Below are positions 15,162 to 22,810 of a DNA stretch of 22,810 bases, piece by piece. The stretch is from CAZNMF01 sp035547155 (lineage in GTDB: Bacteria; Acidobacteriota; Vicinamibacteria; Vicinamibacterales; SCN-69-37), in contig DASZVJ010000052.1 of assembly GCA_035547155.1 (NCBI GenBank), positions 1-22,810 on the forward strand, read 5' to 3'. The notes beneath the pieces were generated by a model. That model did no database searches. It was not told the origin of the DNA and saw only the letters and a program-made list of their open reading frames with translations. Position numbers and translations under genes: made by a program. Numbering within the stretch: position 1 is the stretch's first letter; each line of letters opens with the position of its first letter.

Positions 15162-16225
15162 TCGTGCACCAGTGGGTGCCGGCCGCGCACCATGGCGACG
15201 CCGTCGGCGACAACGCCCGCGCGCTGCGCGATCTGTTCCGCCGGCTCGGGCACGAATCGGACATCTTCGCGTTGTCGATCGACGAGGATCTGCGCGGCGA
15301 CATTCGTCCCTGGCAGGATGCCGCGGCGCGCGAGGGCGACGTCACGATCCTGCACTTCGCCATGCCGTCGCCAATGACCGAGGCGTTCGCGACGCTGCCG
15401 GGCGCGCGCGTGCTCTGCTATCACAACGTCACGCCGCCGCAGTTCTTCGCGCCGTACGATCTCGGCATCACGCGGCTGACCGTGCTCGGCCGGCGCGAGC
15501 TCGAGTCGCTCGTCGGCCGCGTCGATCTCGCCGTCGGCGTGTCCGAGTACAACCGCGAAGAACTTGACGATCTCGGATTCGAGCCGACGGACGTGATGCC
15601 GCTGCTGCTGCGTCCCGATCGCCTACGCGGCGCGCCGCCGATGCCGGCCATCGAGCGCATCCTGCAGGACGGTCTCACGAACATCCTGTTCGTCGGCCGC
15701 ATCGCGCCGAACAAGAAGATCGAAGATCACATCCGCCTGCTCGAGCACTACAAGCGGTACGTGGACGTTTACTACCGATTCGTCTTCGTCGGCCGCTTCG
15801 ACGCCGTGCCGGCGTACTACGACGCGATCCGCAGCTTGATCGCGGAGTACCGGCTGCTGTCCGATCGCGTCTGGTTCACCGGCCCGGTGTCCGACGCCGA
15901 GCTGGCCGCGTACTATCGCAACGCGCACGCCTACGTGTCGCTCAGCGAGCACGAGGGCTTCTGCGTCCCGCTCGTCGAAGCCATGGCGATGGACGTACCC
16001 GTTCTCGCGTACGCGGCCGGGGCGGTGCCGGAGACGCTCGGCGGCGCGGGCGTGACGTTCGCGCCGAAGGATCTCGAGGTCGCCGCCGAGCTGCTCAACG
16101 ACCTCGTCTACGATCGTCCTTTCCGCGAGGCCGTGATCGCCGGCCAGCGCGAGCGCGTGAAAGCGTTCGCTCCGGCGGTCATCGAGCCGCGCATCACCCA
16201 GACGCTGGCCGCCGTTGGCCTGTGA
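15158..16225 (+). CDS. Family 4 glycosyltransferase (C)
   Basis: The 355-aa protein starts at GTG 15158, overlapping the upstream stop as GTGA. The in-frame extension back to 14714 is discarded because it overlaps GT B. It begins IVHQWVPAAHHGDAVGDNARAL and shares YHNVTPPQFF with GT B, where that gene has YHNITPPEYF. The donor domain has ILFVGRIAPNKKIEDH and the E-X7-E motif as Glu266 and Glu274 in EHEGFCVPLVEAM. It is the shortest of the four and lacks a tail. The stop is followed 25 nt later by GT D, the only non-overlapping junction in the set. Likely cytoplasmic or membrane-peripheral, adding one sugar of a surface glycan. Confidence 0.92.
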   Translation: MIVHQWVPAAHHGDAVGDNARALRDLFRRLGHESDIFALSIDEDLRGDIRPWQDAAAREGDVTILHFAMPSPMTEAFATLPGARVLCYHNVTPPQFFAPYDLGITRLTVLGRRELESLVGRVDLAVGVSEYNREELDDLGFEPTDVMPLLLRPDRLRGAPPMPAIERILQDGLTNILFVGRIAPNKKIEDHIRLLEHYKRYVDVYYRFVFVGRFDAVPAYYDAIRSLIAEYRLLSDRVWFTGPVSDAELAAYYRNAHAYVSLSEHEGFCVPLVEAMAMDVPVLAYAAGAVPETLGGAGVTFAPKDLEVAAELLNDLVYDRPFREAVIAGQRERVKAFAPAVIEPRITQTLAAVGL

Positions 16226-16250
16226 GGAACGTGACAGGAGCCGCACGCGC

Positions 16251-17645
16251 GTGAGAATCGCTTTCATCGTCCAACGCTACGGCACGGAGATCCTCGGCGG
16301 ATCGGAGTACCACTGCCGGCTTATCGCCGAGCGCCTCGCCGAGCGGCATCAGGTGGACGTGCTCACGAGCTGTGCGCGCGACTACATCACGTGGCAGAAC
16401 GAGTATCCCGAAGGCGCCGATCGCGTGCGCGGCGTCACGGTCCGCCGGTTCGTGACGACGGAGACGCGCGACCTGGCGTCGTTCAATGCGTACTCCGAGC
16501 GCATCTTCCACTCGCAGCACTCGCGGCAGGACGAGATGGAGTGGCTGAAGCGTCAGGGGCCGTGGACGCCGGGTCTCATCGAGTACCTCGAGCGCCATCA
16601 TCAGCAGTACGACGTCCTGATCTTCTTCACGTATCTCTACGCGCCGACGGTGCTCGGCCTCCGCGTCGCGCCGCACAAGAGCCTGCTCGTGCCGACCGCG
16701 CACGACGAGCCGGCGATTCGTCTCGGCATCTACAAGGACGTCTTCTCCGCCGCGGCCGGCATCGTCTGGAACACGGAAGTCGAGCGGCAGTTCGTGTCGT
16801 CGCAGTTCCATCTGCGCGCGATCGTCGAGGACGTCGTGGGCTGCGGCGTCGATCTGCCGGAGGGCGAAGCGATCTCGGACGAGGACGAGCGTGAGAGCGT
16901 CGCGCCGTCGAGCCGCGAGGCGCTGCCGCCGCACCTCGAAGGCCCGGCGAACGCATTCCGCCGGCGCCATCGCATCTACGATCCGTTCATCCTCTACGGC
17001 GGCCGCATCGATCCCGGCAAAGGCTGCGAGGAGCTGCTCGAGTACTTCCAGACGTACCTGAAGGAAGGCGGCGACGCGACGCTCGCGCTGATGGGCACGA
17101 AGCTGATGCCGCTGCCGGACGATCCGCACGTGCGCTTCGCGGGCCTCCTGCCGGACGCCGAGCGTCTGCACGCGCTCGAAGCCGCGACCGTCGTCGTCGT
17201 GCCTTCGCCGCACGAAAGTCTGTCGCTGCTCGCGCTGGAAGCGTTCGCCGTCGGCACGCCGGTGCTCGCGAACGCGCGATCCGAAGTGTTGGTCGCGCAC
17301 TGCCGCCAGAGCAACGCGGGTTTGTATTACGCGGATCGCTGGGAGTTCGTCGAAGCGTTGAAGCTGCTGCTACACGACGCGGCGCTCCGCCGCACGATGG
17401 GCCGCAACGGCAAGGCGTACGTGAACCGGCACTACCGCTGGAGCGCGATTCTCAACAAGTACGAGCGCATGTTCACACGCCTGCGCACGCAACCGGCGCG
17501 CGAGCCGGAGCGCGCACCGGAACGCGACCGCGAGCGCCCGCGCGATCAGAACGGCCGCGATCGCGGACGCGACAACGGACGCGATCGCCACCGGCACTTC
17601 AACCGCGATCGCGGGCGAGGCCGCGGCGCGAGACCGCGGCACTAA
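16251..17645 (+). CDS. Family 4 glycosyltransferase (D) with Arg/Asp-rich C-terminal tail
   Basis: The 464-aa protein starts at GTG 16251, supported by AGGAG at 16236-16240. A TTG 12 codons upstream is in frame but has no ribosome site and adds MACEERDRSRTR. It is paralogous to GT A: RIAFIVQRYGTEILGGSEYH, CARDYITWQNEYP and QSNAGLYYADRWEF. E-X7-E is Glu322 and Glu330 in HESLSLLALEAF. Two additions set it apart. One is an acidic/Ser-rich insertion between the two Rossmann domains (about 204-240). The other is a tail of about 50 residues from about 414, built from repeated ER, DR, GRD and GRGRG steps, that looks disordered. The stop TAA is followed by a short GC hairpin (17644-17660) and the second octamer array. 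Confidence 0.92.
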   Translation: MRIAFIVQRYGTEILGGSEYHCRLIAERLAERHQVDVLTSCARDYITWQNEYPEGADRVRGVTVRRFVTTETRDLASFNAYSERIFHSQHSRQDEMEWLKRQGPWTPGLIEYLERHHQQYDVLIFFTYLYAPTVLGLRVAPHKSLLVPTAHDEPAIRLGIYKDVFSAAAGIVWNTEVERQFVSSQFHLRAIVEDVVGCGVDLPEGEAISDEDERESVAPSSREALPPHLEGPANAFRRRHRIYDPFILYGGRIDPGKGCEELLEYFQTYLKEGGDATLALMGTKLMPLPDDPHVRFAGLLPDAERLHALEAATVVVVPSPHESLSLLALEAFAVGTPVLANARSEVLVAHCRQSNAGLYYADRWEFVEALKLLLHDAALRRTMGRNGKAYVNRHYRWSAILNKYERMFTRLRTQPAREPERAPERDRERPRDQNGRDRGRDNGRDRHRHFNRDRGRGRGARPRH

Positions 17646-17670
17646 GGCCGGGCGGCCCTTCGTCCGCCTG

Positions 17671-17758
17671 GTCCCTTGGTCCCCTGGTCCCCTGGTCCCT
17701 TGGTCCCTTCGTCCCCTGATCCCTTCGTCCCCTGATCCCTTCGTCCCCTGGTCCCTAG
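17671..17758. repeat. Octanucleotide tandem array 2 (11 units of GTCCCYTS)
   Basis: Eleven contiguous 8-bp units fill 88 nt between two convergent genes. Most are GTCCCTTG, GTCCCCTG or GTCCCTTC. Two begin ATCCC, in a local higher-order pattern of alternating GTCCCCTG and ATCCCTTC units (17711-17750). A degenerate extra unit precedes it at 17662-17670. The last unit, GTCCCTAG, contains the stop codon of the minus-strand regulator gene (CTA at 17755-17757). A GGGCGGCC motif at 17650-17657 sits beside the array, on the same side as the GGGCGGCC hairpin of array 1. The minus strand carries regular G3/G4 tracts. Confidence 0.95.
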
Positions 17759-19197
17759 ATCTCTTCCTCCGCCAACGCTTCCGCCTCGTCCTTGACGTCG
17801 CCGCCCTTCTTGCGGCGCGGGCGGATGTCGTAGCGCTTGATCATCTCGTTCAGCGTCGTCGCCTTGATGTGCAGCAGCTCGGCGGCGCGCTTCTGGACGC
17901 CGCCGGCGGCGTCGAGCGCGGCCTCGATGTACTTGCGCTCGTGGCCGATCATCACCTCGCGGAAGTGGATCCCGCTCGGCGGAATGACGACATCCGGCAT
18001 CTCGACGGGCGCGTTGGGACCGACGTGATCGGGGATGAGATCGACGCCAATTTCGCGATCCGGACAGAGCACGACGGCGCGCTCGATCACGTTCTCGAGC
18101 TCGCGCACGTTGCCGGGCCAGTCGTACGAGACGAGGCGGTCCATCGCCTCGGGCGTCAGGATCATCGACGGCTTGCGGCTCTCCTCGCCGAACTTGTCGA
18201 GGAAGTGCTGCACGAGCAGCGGAATGTCCTCGATCCGCTCGCGCAACGCGGGCAGCTGCACGAAGATCACGTTCAACCGGAAGAAGAGATCCTCGCGGAA
18301 CGTGCCCTCGCGGACCTTCTCGCGGAGCGACACGTTGGTCGCCGCGATGATGCGCACGTCGACCTTGATCGTCTCGACGCCGCCGAGCCGCATGAACTCG
18401 CGCTCCTGCAGCACGCGCAGGAGCTTGACCTGCGTCTCGAGCGGCACGTTGCCGATCTCGTCGAAGAAGATCGTGCCCTTGTCGGCCACCTCGAACAGGC
18501 CCTTCTTCGGATAGACCGCGCCGGTGAACGCGCCTTTGACGTGACCGAAGAGCGTCGACTCGAGGAGATCCGGCGGCAGATTGCCGGAGTTGACGGTGAC
18601 GAACGGCTTGTCGGCACGCGCCGATCGCCGGTGGAACGCACGCGCGACGAGCTCCTTGCCCGTGCCGCTCTCGCCCTGAATCAGCACCGTCGCGCGGCTC
18701 GGCGCCGCACGCGCGATCAAATCGTAGACGACGCGAATCTTCTGGCTGCCGCCGATGATCTCGTCGAAGCGATAGTCGTCCGAGCGCAGCTGATCGCGCA
18801 GCACGCGGTTCTCGCGTGAGAGCCGACGGCGCTCGACGGCATTCCGCAGGATGACCAGCACCTCGTCGTTCTTGAACGGCTTGGTGAAGTAGTGGAACGC
18901 GCCCTGCTTCGTCGCGGCGATCGCGTTCTCGATCGTGCCGAACGCCGTGATCATCACGACGGGCAGCTCTTCGTCCATCCGCCGGATGTCGTCGAGCACC
19001 TCGAGGCCGTTGCGATCGGGCAGCATGAGATCGAGCAGCACAGCATCGGATCGGCCTTCGGCCGCGCGCTCGAGGCCTTCGGCGGCCGTCGCGGCCGTAC
19101 GCACGGCGAACCCTTCAGCCGTGAGCAGCGCTTCGAGCGCCTCCCGGATGATCTCTTCGTCGTCGATGATGAGGATGGACGCGGACGTCTGAGTCAT
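17755..19197 (-). CDS. NtrC-family sigma-54-dependent response regulator
   Basis: The 480-aa cytoplasmic activator has three domains. The receiver (1-120) has the acidic pocket around Asp12/Asp13, phospho-acceptor Asp56 in DLMLPD and Lys106. The AAA+ sigma-54 interaction domain (about 145-385) has Walker A GESGTGKE (175-182), the sigma-54 contact loop GAFTGA (222-227), Walker B GTIFFDE (241-247) and RxDLFFRL near 301-308. The Fis-type helix-turn-helix (about 436-460) reads KRAAELLHIKATTLNEMIKRY. A charged acidic tail follows. All functional residues are intact. It starts 36 nt after the kinase gene, so that kinase is the likely partner. Its stop codon lies within the octamer array. Targets are unknown. 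Confidence 0.96.
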   Translation of the reverse strand: MTQTSASILIIDDEEIIREALEALLTAEGFAVRTAATAAEGLERAAEGRSDAVLLDLMLPDRNGLEVLDDIRRMDEELPVVMITAFGTIENAIAATKQGAFHYFTKPFKNDEVLVILRNAVERRRLSRENRVLRDQLRSDDYRFDEIIGGSQKIRVVYDLIARAAPSRATVLIQGESGTGKELVARAFHRRSARADKPFVTVNSGNLPPDLLESTLFGHVKGAFTGAVYPKKGLFEVADKGTIFFDEIGNVPLETQVKLLRVLQEREFMRLGGVETIKVDVRIIAATNVSLREKVREGTFREDLFFRLNVIFVQLPALRERIEDIPLLVQHFLDKFGEESRKPSMILTPEAMDRLVSYDWPGNVRELENVIERAVVLCPDREIGVDLIPDHVGPNAPVEMPDVVIPPSGIHFREVMIGHERKYIEAALDAAGGVQKRAAELLHIKATTLNEMIKRYDIRPRRKKGGDVKDEAEALAEEEI

Positions 19198-19233
19198 CGC
19201 TGTCGTGAGTGCTCTCTGGCGGTGCCGGCGCGC

Positions 19234-22125
19234 CTAGCGCCCCGAGGCGCCCGTCGCGTCCTGTGATTGTGACGCAGGATCGGCCAGCGGCATGACCAGC
19301 CGGAATCGCGTGCCGTGATTGATGTGGCTCTCGCACGTCAGCGTGCCGCCATGCTCCTGCACGATGCCGTAGCTGACGGACAGTCCGAGCCCCGTCCCTC
19401 GTCCGTCCATCTTGGTCGTGAAGAACGGATCGTAGATGCGCGCGAGGTGCTCCGCGGGAATGCCGACGCCCGTGTCGGAGACCTCGACGAGCGCCTCGCC
19501 GCCGCTGACCGTGGACGTCACCGTCAGCCAGCCGCCCTTCGGCATCGCGTCGCGCGCGTTCAAGAACAGATTCAAGAATACCTGCTGCAGCTTGTACTCG
19601 ACGCCGCGGATCGGCACGCCCGACTCGTCGAGGTGCCGGCCCACCTGCACGCGATGCGTCTTGAACTGGTGCTCGAGCAGCGCCAGTACGTCGCCGATCA
19701 CGCCGTTCAGATCGATGACGCGCGTCTCGCCGCCGGACGGGCGCGCAAGGTTGAGCAGACTGTTGACGATCTTCGCTGCGCGGAACGTCTGCTGCTCGAT
19801 CTTCTCGAGCAGCTGCGTCTTGGGATCGCCTGGCTCCGATCGATCGAGCAGCATCTGCGTGAAGCTCGAGATGCCCGTCAGCGGCGTGTTGACCTCGTGC
19901 GCGACGCCTGCCGCGAGCAGGCCGATCGCCGCCATCTTCTCGGACAGCCGCAGCTGCTCTTCGAGGTTCGCGCGATCGGTGACGTCTTCGAGGACGATGA
20001 TCCAGCCCGCCTGCGTCTCCTCTTCCGTCTGGAACGGCGCGATGGCCGTGTTGATGAGCAGGCTGTGTTTCTCGGGGCCCGCACCGATCTCGAGCGGCAC
20101 GCGGTAGAGCGACGCGCCCTCCGGCGTGTCGCGCCGCGCCGCGCGGATCGTGTCCACGAACGACGCGCCGAACAGATCCGCGATGTCGCGTCCGAGCGCG
20201 CGCTCGCGCTCGACGCCGACCAGGATCTCCATCCGCCGGTTCCATCGCAGGACGCGATCATGCAGATCGACGACGACGAGGCCGTCGCTCAGCGACTCGA
20301 CGACGCTGTCGCCGAACTGGCGCAGGCGCTCGATCTCGCTCGCCTTCGCGCTCAGCTGGTTGTAGAGCCGCGCGTTCTCGAGCGCCGTCGCCGCCTGCGC
20401 CGCGACCGCGCCCAGCAGCGCCATGTCCTCGCTGTTGAGCGGCTCGTGGCCGGGACGATGGCCGAGCGCGAGGAAGGCAATCGTCGCGTCGTTCGACACG
20501 CACGGCACGAACACGGTGAGGCCGGCCTCGCGCCACACGGCCAGCTCCGGCGGCGGCAGGCGGCGCGACGTGATCGGATCGTCCGCGACGACCGTCTGCC
20601 CGGCAGCGAGCCGCGTCCCGAGCTCGGAGCGCGGATCGATCGCGCGCAGCGACGCGACGTCGCATCCGCCCGCGGTCACCGGCACGAACCGCTCCGGCCG
20701 CCCGTTGCCGCCGGCCAGATAGAGCGCGATGCGCTCGACGGCCAGCGTCTCGCGCACGCGCTCGACGAGCTTCGTGCTGAGCCGCTGCAAATCGAGATCG
20801 CTGTTGAGCTCGCGCGCGAACGAGACGAGCGCGCGGCGATAGTCGTATCGATCGCGGTAGTACAGCCGGTCCAGCGCCGTGCGGATGGCGTTCCACAACG
20901 TCGGCGCAATCAGCGCGACGATGAGCGTCGCGAGCAGCGCCCAGAAGCTGCTGCGATCGTTGTCGGCCGGCAGCACGAGCGCGACGAGCTGCAGCGTGCC
21001 GCTGTAGATGCCCGCCAGCACGATCGCCACGGCGGCCACGAGCAGCACCTTCTTGATGATGACCTCGACGTCCATCAAGCGGTACCGCACGAGCGCCGAC
21101 GCGAACGACAGCGGCACACAGCCGAGCAGCACCGCGGTGTACTCCGCGTGCGGCGGCACCGATCCCACGAGCAGCGGCACGACGTAGACCGTGACGAACG
21201 GCACCGCACCGACCGCCGATCCCCAGACGATCCAGCGCAACTGCCGCCGCGCGGTCACCGATCGCAGACGCCGCAGCGCGGACATCATCAGCGCGAGGCC
21301 GCCGATCAGACAGACCGCGAGATAGAGATACGCGAGCAGCTCGATGCGCACGAGCCACGTCGTGGCCTGCGACGACGGAATCCAGCCGGCAACGGCGGCC
21401 ACGCGCGTGAGACCGAGCAGCGCGGCGGGCAGATACAGCAGCGGCAGCGCCACGCGTCCCGCCCGCGATCGCACCCACGCGTCGGGACGATCCGGGAACA
21501 CGAACGCGAAGTGGACGAAGAGCGGCGGCAGCAGCAGTCGCGCGACGAGATCCGCCCAGTCGAAGAAGTAGTCGAGCCGGTCGTAGCGGCCGCTCGCCGT
21601 GAACGCGAGCACGCCGAAGAACGCGACCGTCAGCCAGAAGAAGTGCAGCGTCGCCTGATCGTGCGGCCGACGCAGGCGCACCGACGTGCCGACGATGATC
21701 GTCAGGATGCCGACGAGCGCGAGCGAATAGTAGAGGCCCTGCTGGACGTTCGGCAGCGTCTGCAGCTCGACGTCGACCGGCACGTCCGCCGATGCGCGCT
21801 GCACGACGTAGTGCTGCGCGCGGCCGGGCCGCGCGTCGCGCTGCGTCGCGACGACGTCGGCAATCGATCGGATCTCGCGGCCGTCGACCATCAGCAGCAG
21901 GTCGCGCGTCTGGATGCCGGCGCGCTGGCCGGCGAGCCCCTTCGCGACTTCCGTCGCGACGACGTTGCTGCCTTCCTGACGCCAGAGCACGCCGTCCTCG
22001 AGCTCGCCCTGATACGTCTTGACCAGCGCGATGTTGATGAACGCGAGCCACACGAACACGGTCGCCAGCGCGACGGGAAGCCCGACGCGCAGGAGCGGAC
22101 GAAGACGGCCGGAAGTGAGTGGCAT
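19234..22125 (-). CDS. Membrane histidine kinase with PDZ, multi-TM, GAF and PAS domains
   Basis: The 963-aa inner-membrane kinase begins with a TM helix (about 13-33). An extracytoplasmic PDZ-like domain follows (about 40-125; GLAGQRAGIQTRDLLLMVDGREI is the PDZ carboxylate-loop and core pattern). Then come about seven to nine TM helices (130-415), a GAF domain (about 440-585) and a PAS domain (about 600-715). The HisKA phospho-site is His743 in GVAHEVNTPL. HATPase_c has the N box LNLFLNARDAM (about 851-861), G1 DTGVGIP (884-890), F box DPFFTTK and G2 GRGTGLGLS. The layout recalls ComP-type sensors. The PDZ domain suggests sensing of a protein C-terminus or peptide in the periplasm. It sits between an outer-membrane protein gene (39 nt) and its likely response regulator (36 nt). 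Confidence 0.95.
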   Translation of the reverse strand: MPLTSGRLRPLLRVGLPVALATVFVWLAFINIALVKTYQGELEDGVLWRQEGSNVVATEVAKGLAGQRAGIQTRDLLLMVDGREIRSIADVVATQRDARPGRAQHYVVQRASADVPVDVELQTLPNVQQGLYYSLALVGILTIIVGTSVRLRRPHDQATLHFFWLTVAFFGVLAFTASGRYDRLDYFFDWADLVARLLLPPLFVHFAFVFPDRPDAWVRSRAGRVALPLLYLPAALLGLTRVAAVAGWIPSSQATTWLVRIELLAYLYLAVCLIGGLALMMSALRRLRSVTARRQLRWIVWGSAVGAVPFVTVYVVPLLVGSVPPHAEYTAVLLGCVPLSFASALVRYRLMDVEVIIKKVLLVAAVAIVLAGIYSGTLQLVALVLPADNDRSSFWALLATLIVALIAPTLWNAIRTALDRLYYRDRYDYRRALVSFARELNSDLDLQRLSTKLVERVRETLAVERIALYLAGGNGRPERFVPVTAGGCDVASLRAIDPRSELGTRLAAGQTVVADDPITSRRLPPPELAVWREAGLTVFVPCVSNDATIAFLALGHRPGHEPLNSEDMALLGAVAAQAATALENARLYNQLSAKASEIERLRQFGDSVVESLSDGLVVVDLHDRVLRWNRRMEILVGVERERALGRDIADLFGASFVDTIRAARRDTPEGASLYRVPLEIGAGPEKHSLLINTAIAPFQTEEETQAGWIIVLEDVTDRANLEEQLRLSEKMAAIGLLAAGVAHEVNTPLTGISSFTQMLLDRSEPGDPKTQLLEKIEQQTFRAAKIVNSLLNLARPSGGETRVIDLNGVIGDVLALLEHQFKTHRVQVGRHLDESGVPIRGVEYKLQQVFLNLFLNARDAMPKGGWLTVTSTVSGGEALVEVSDTGVGIPAEHLARIYDPFFTTKMDGRGTGLGLSVSYGIVQEHGGTLTCESHINHGTRFRLVMPLADPASQSQDATGASGR

Positions 22126-22164
22126 CAGAGAAATGCGCGATCGTGTGTCATGTGGATTGGCAGA

Positions 22165-22810
22165 CTAGAAGCGCATCTGCAATCCGCACGTGACGCGCAG
22201 CGGCGGATCGATCGTCAGCAGCTCGTCGAAGTACGCGCCGTCGTCGCCGACGTCGCGCAGGAGCGTCCGCGCCGAGAACAGCAGGTTCAGCTCGCCGCGG
22301 CCGAGCGGCCGGAACGGCAGCAGTTGCTGCACTTCGACTTTGAATCGTCCCGCGGACGCCGGCTGCGCCTGCGCGGGCGCGGCGAACGCCGTGTTGAAGC
22401 GGTACGCGACGTTCACCGTCGTCGCGGTCATCGGCACCGACGCGCGGACGGACGTCGTCACGTCCTGGCCGGTCTCGACGCCGGTGCGGACCGTCGACGG
22501 CGCGACGTGACGCAGGCGCCGGCTCGCGGACGGATCGGTCCAGTCGGCCGTGATGGCGCGATAGTCGACGGTGCCCTGCACGTAGCGCGAGAGCGATCCG
22601 GCGACGCCGACGATCCAGCCGTCGACGCGGACGTCGCCGGGCGAGCTGACGTAGTAGTGCTCGGCCGCACTGCGATCGTCGAGGCCGAACAGCGTCGCCA
22701 TCTGATCGGCCGTCGTCTCCACGAATCGTCCGACGCGCACGACCGGCGCCTCGTCGCGCGCGAGACGCGTCTCGAGGACGAGATCGTAGCGATCGACGCG
22801 CTCCGGCTGC
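22165..22810 (-). CDS. Probable outer-membrane beta-barrel protein, C-terminal part (5' end off the window)
   Basis: The reading frame stays open to the right edge. Bases 22741-22810 add QPERVDRYDLVLETRL... upstream of the first visible start-like codon, so at least 214 residues are present and the N-terminus is missing. The sequence alternates polar and hydrophobic residues in strands (VRVDGWIVGVAGSLSRYVQGTVDYR, TTVNVAYRFNT, GELNLLFSARTLL). It ends LRVTCGLQMRF, with a terminal Phe, the classical C-terminal signal for BAM-assembled outer-membrane barrels. ELLTIDPPLRVTCGLQMRF resembles the last strand of TonB-dependent receptors, but no plug or TonB box can be seen. It lies 39 nt before the kinase gene in the same direction. 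The barrel assignment is likely and the specific function is unknown. Confidence 0.65.
   Translation of the reverse strand, partial: QPERVDRYDLVLETRLARDEAPVVRVGRFVETTADQMATLFGLDDRSAAEHYYVSSPGDVRVDGWIVGVAGSLSRYVQGTVDYRAITADWTDPSASRRLRHVAPSTVRTGVETGQDVTTSVRASVPMTATTVNVAYRFNTAFAAPAQAQPASAGRFKVEVQQLLPFRPLGRGELNLLFSARTLLRDVGDDGAYFDELLTIDPPLRVTCGLQMRF

Noticed and set aside
17671..17758. Possible CRISPR array
   Set aside because: The 8-bp units are contiguous with no unique spacers, and no cas genes are in the window.

Overview
This is a GC-rich, gene-dense bacterial window (roughly two-thirds G+C by eye). The mix of genes fits Acidobacteriota, probably a Vicinamibacteria-like lineage: a single-chain PurL, GT4-rich envelope loci, a bS21 gene beside purine genes, and a PDZ-type histidine kinase. 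That placement is inference, because no rRNA gene is present. There are no tRNA or rRNA genes, insertion sequences, phage genes or CRISPR arrays. No gene-free stretch exceeds about 170 bases, but several short gaps are filled with unusual repeats.

Left part (1-9777, mostly minus strand): de novo purine synthesis. In transcription order, an M16 zinc peptidase gene, purB and purL are packed with 7-nt gaps. purF follows after 118 nt and runs off the left edge. A second minus-strand pair, purD then purE, lies upstream, and plus-strand rlmN sits between the two groups. The products cover the PRPP-to-PRA (PurF), GAR (PurD), FGAM (PurL), CAIR (PurE) and AMP/SAICAR-lyase (PurB) steps. purK, purM, purN/T, purC and purH are not here.

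Middle (9912-17645, plus strand): rpsU (bS21), a stand-alone STAS anti-sigma-factor antagonist, and a UbiA-superfamily membrane enzyme resembling decaprenyl-phosphate phosphoribosyltransferase. Next come an unrecognised helical protein with an 11-Arg run and an acidic tail, then four GT4-type glycosyltransferases. The unknown gene and the first three glycosyltransferases overlap by 4 nt at each junction. The glycosyltransferases form two paralogous pairs in A-B-B'-A' order, and the last has an Arg/Asp-rich tail. I read this as a cell-surface glycan locus supplied by a polyprenyl-phosphate-linked sugar.

Right part (17755-22810, minus strand, convergent with the glycan locus): the C-terminal end of a probable outer-membrane beta-barrel protein, a 963-aa PDZ/multi-TM/GAF/PAS histidine kinase, and an NtrC-type sigma-54 activator. 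They are spaced 39 and 36 nt apart, consistent with one operon.

The most unusual non-coding signal is an 8-bp tandem repeat, GTCCCYTS on the plus strand, present as two arrays (9 and 11 units). Each abuts or supplies the stop codon of a minus-strand gene (purD and the sigma-54 activator), and each sits beside a GGGCGGCC palindrome motif. On the minus strand each array is a regular series of GGG/GGGG tracts with potential to form G-quadruplexes. Other repeats include two tandem hairpins between purD and purE, a 7-bp tandem repeat after rpsU, and a perfect 16-bp palindrome between purD and rpsU.
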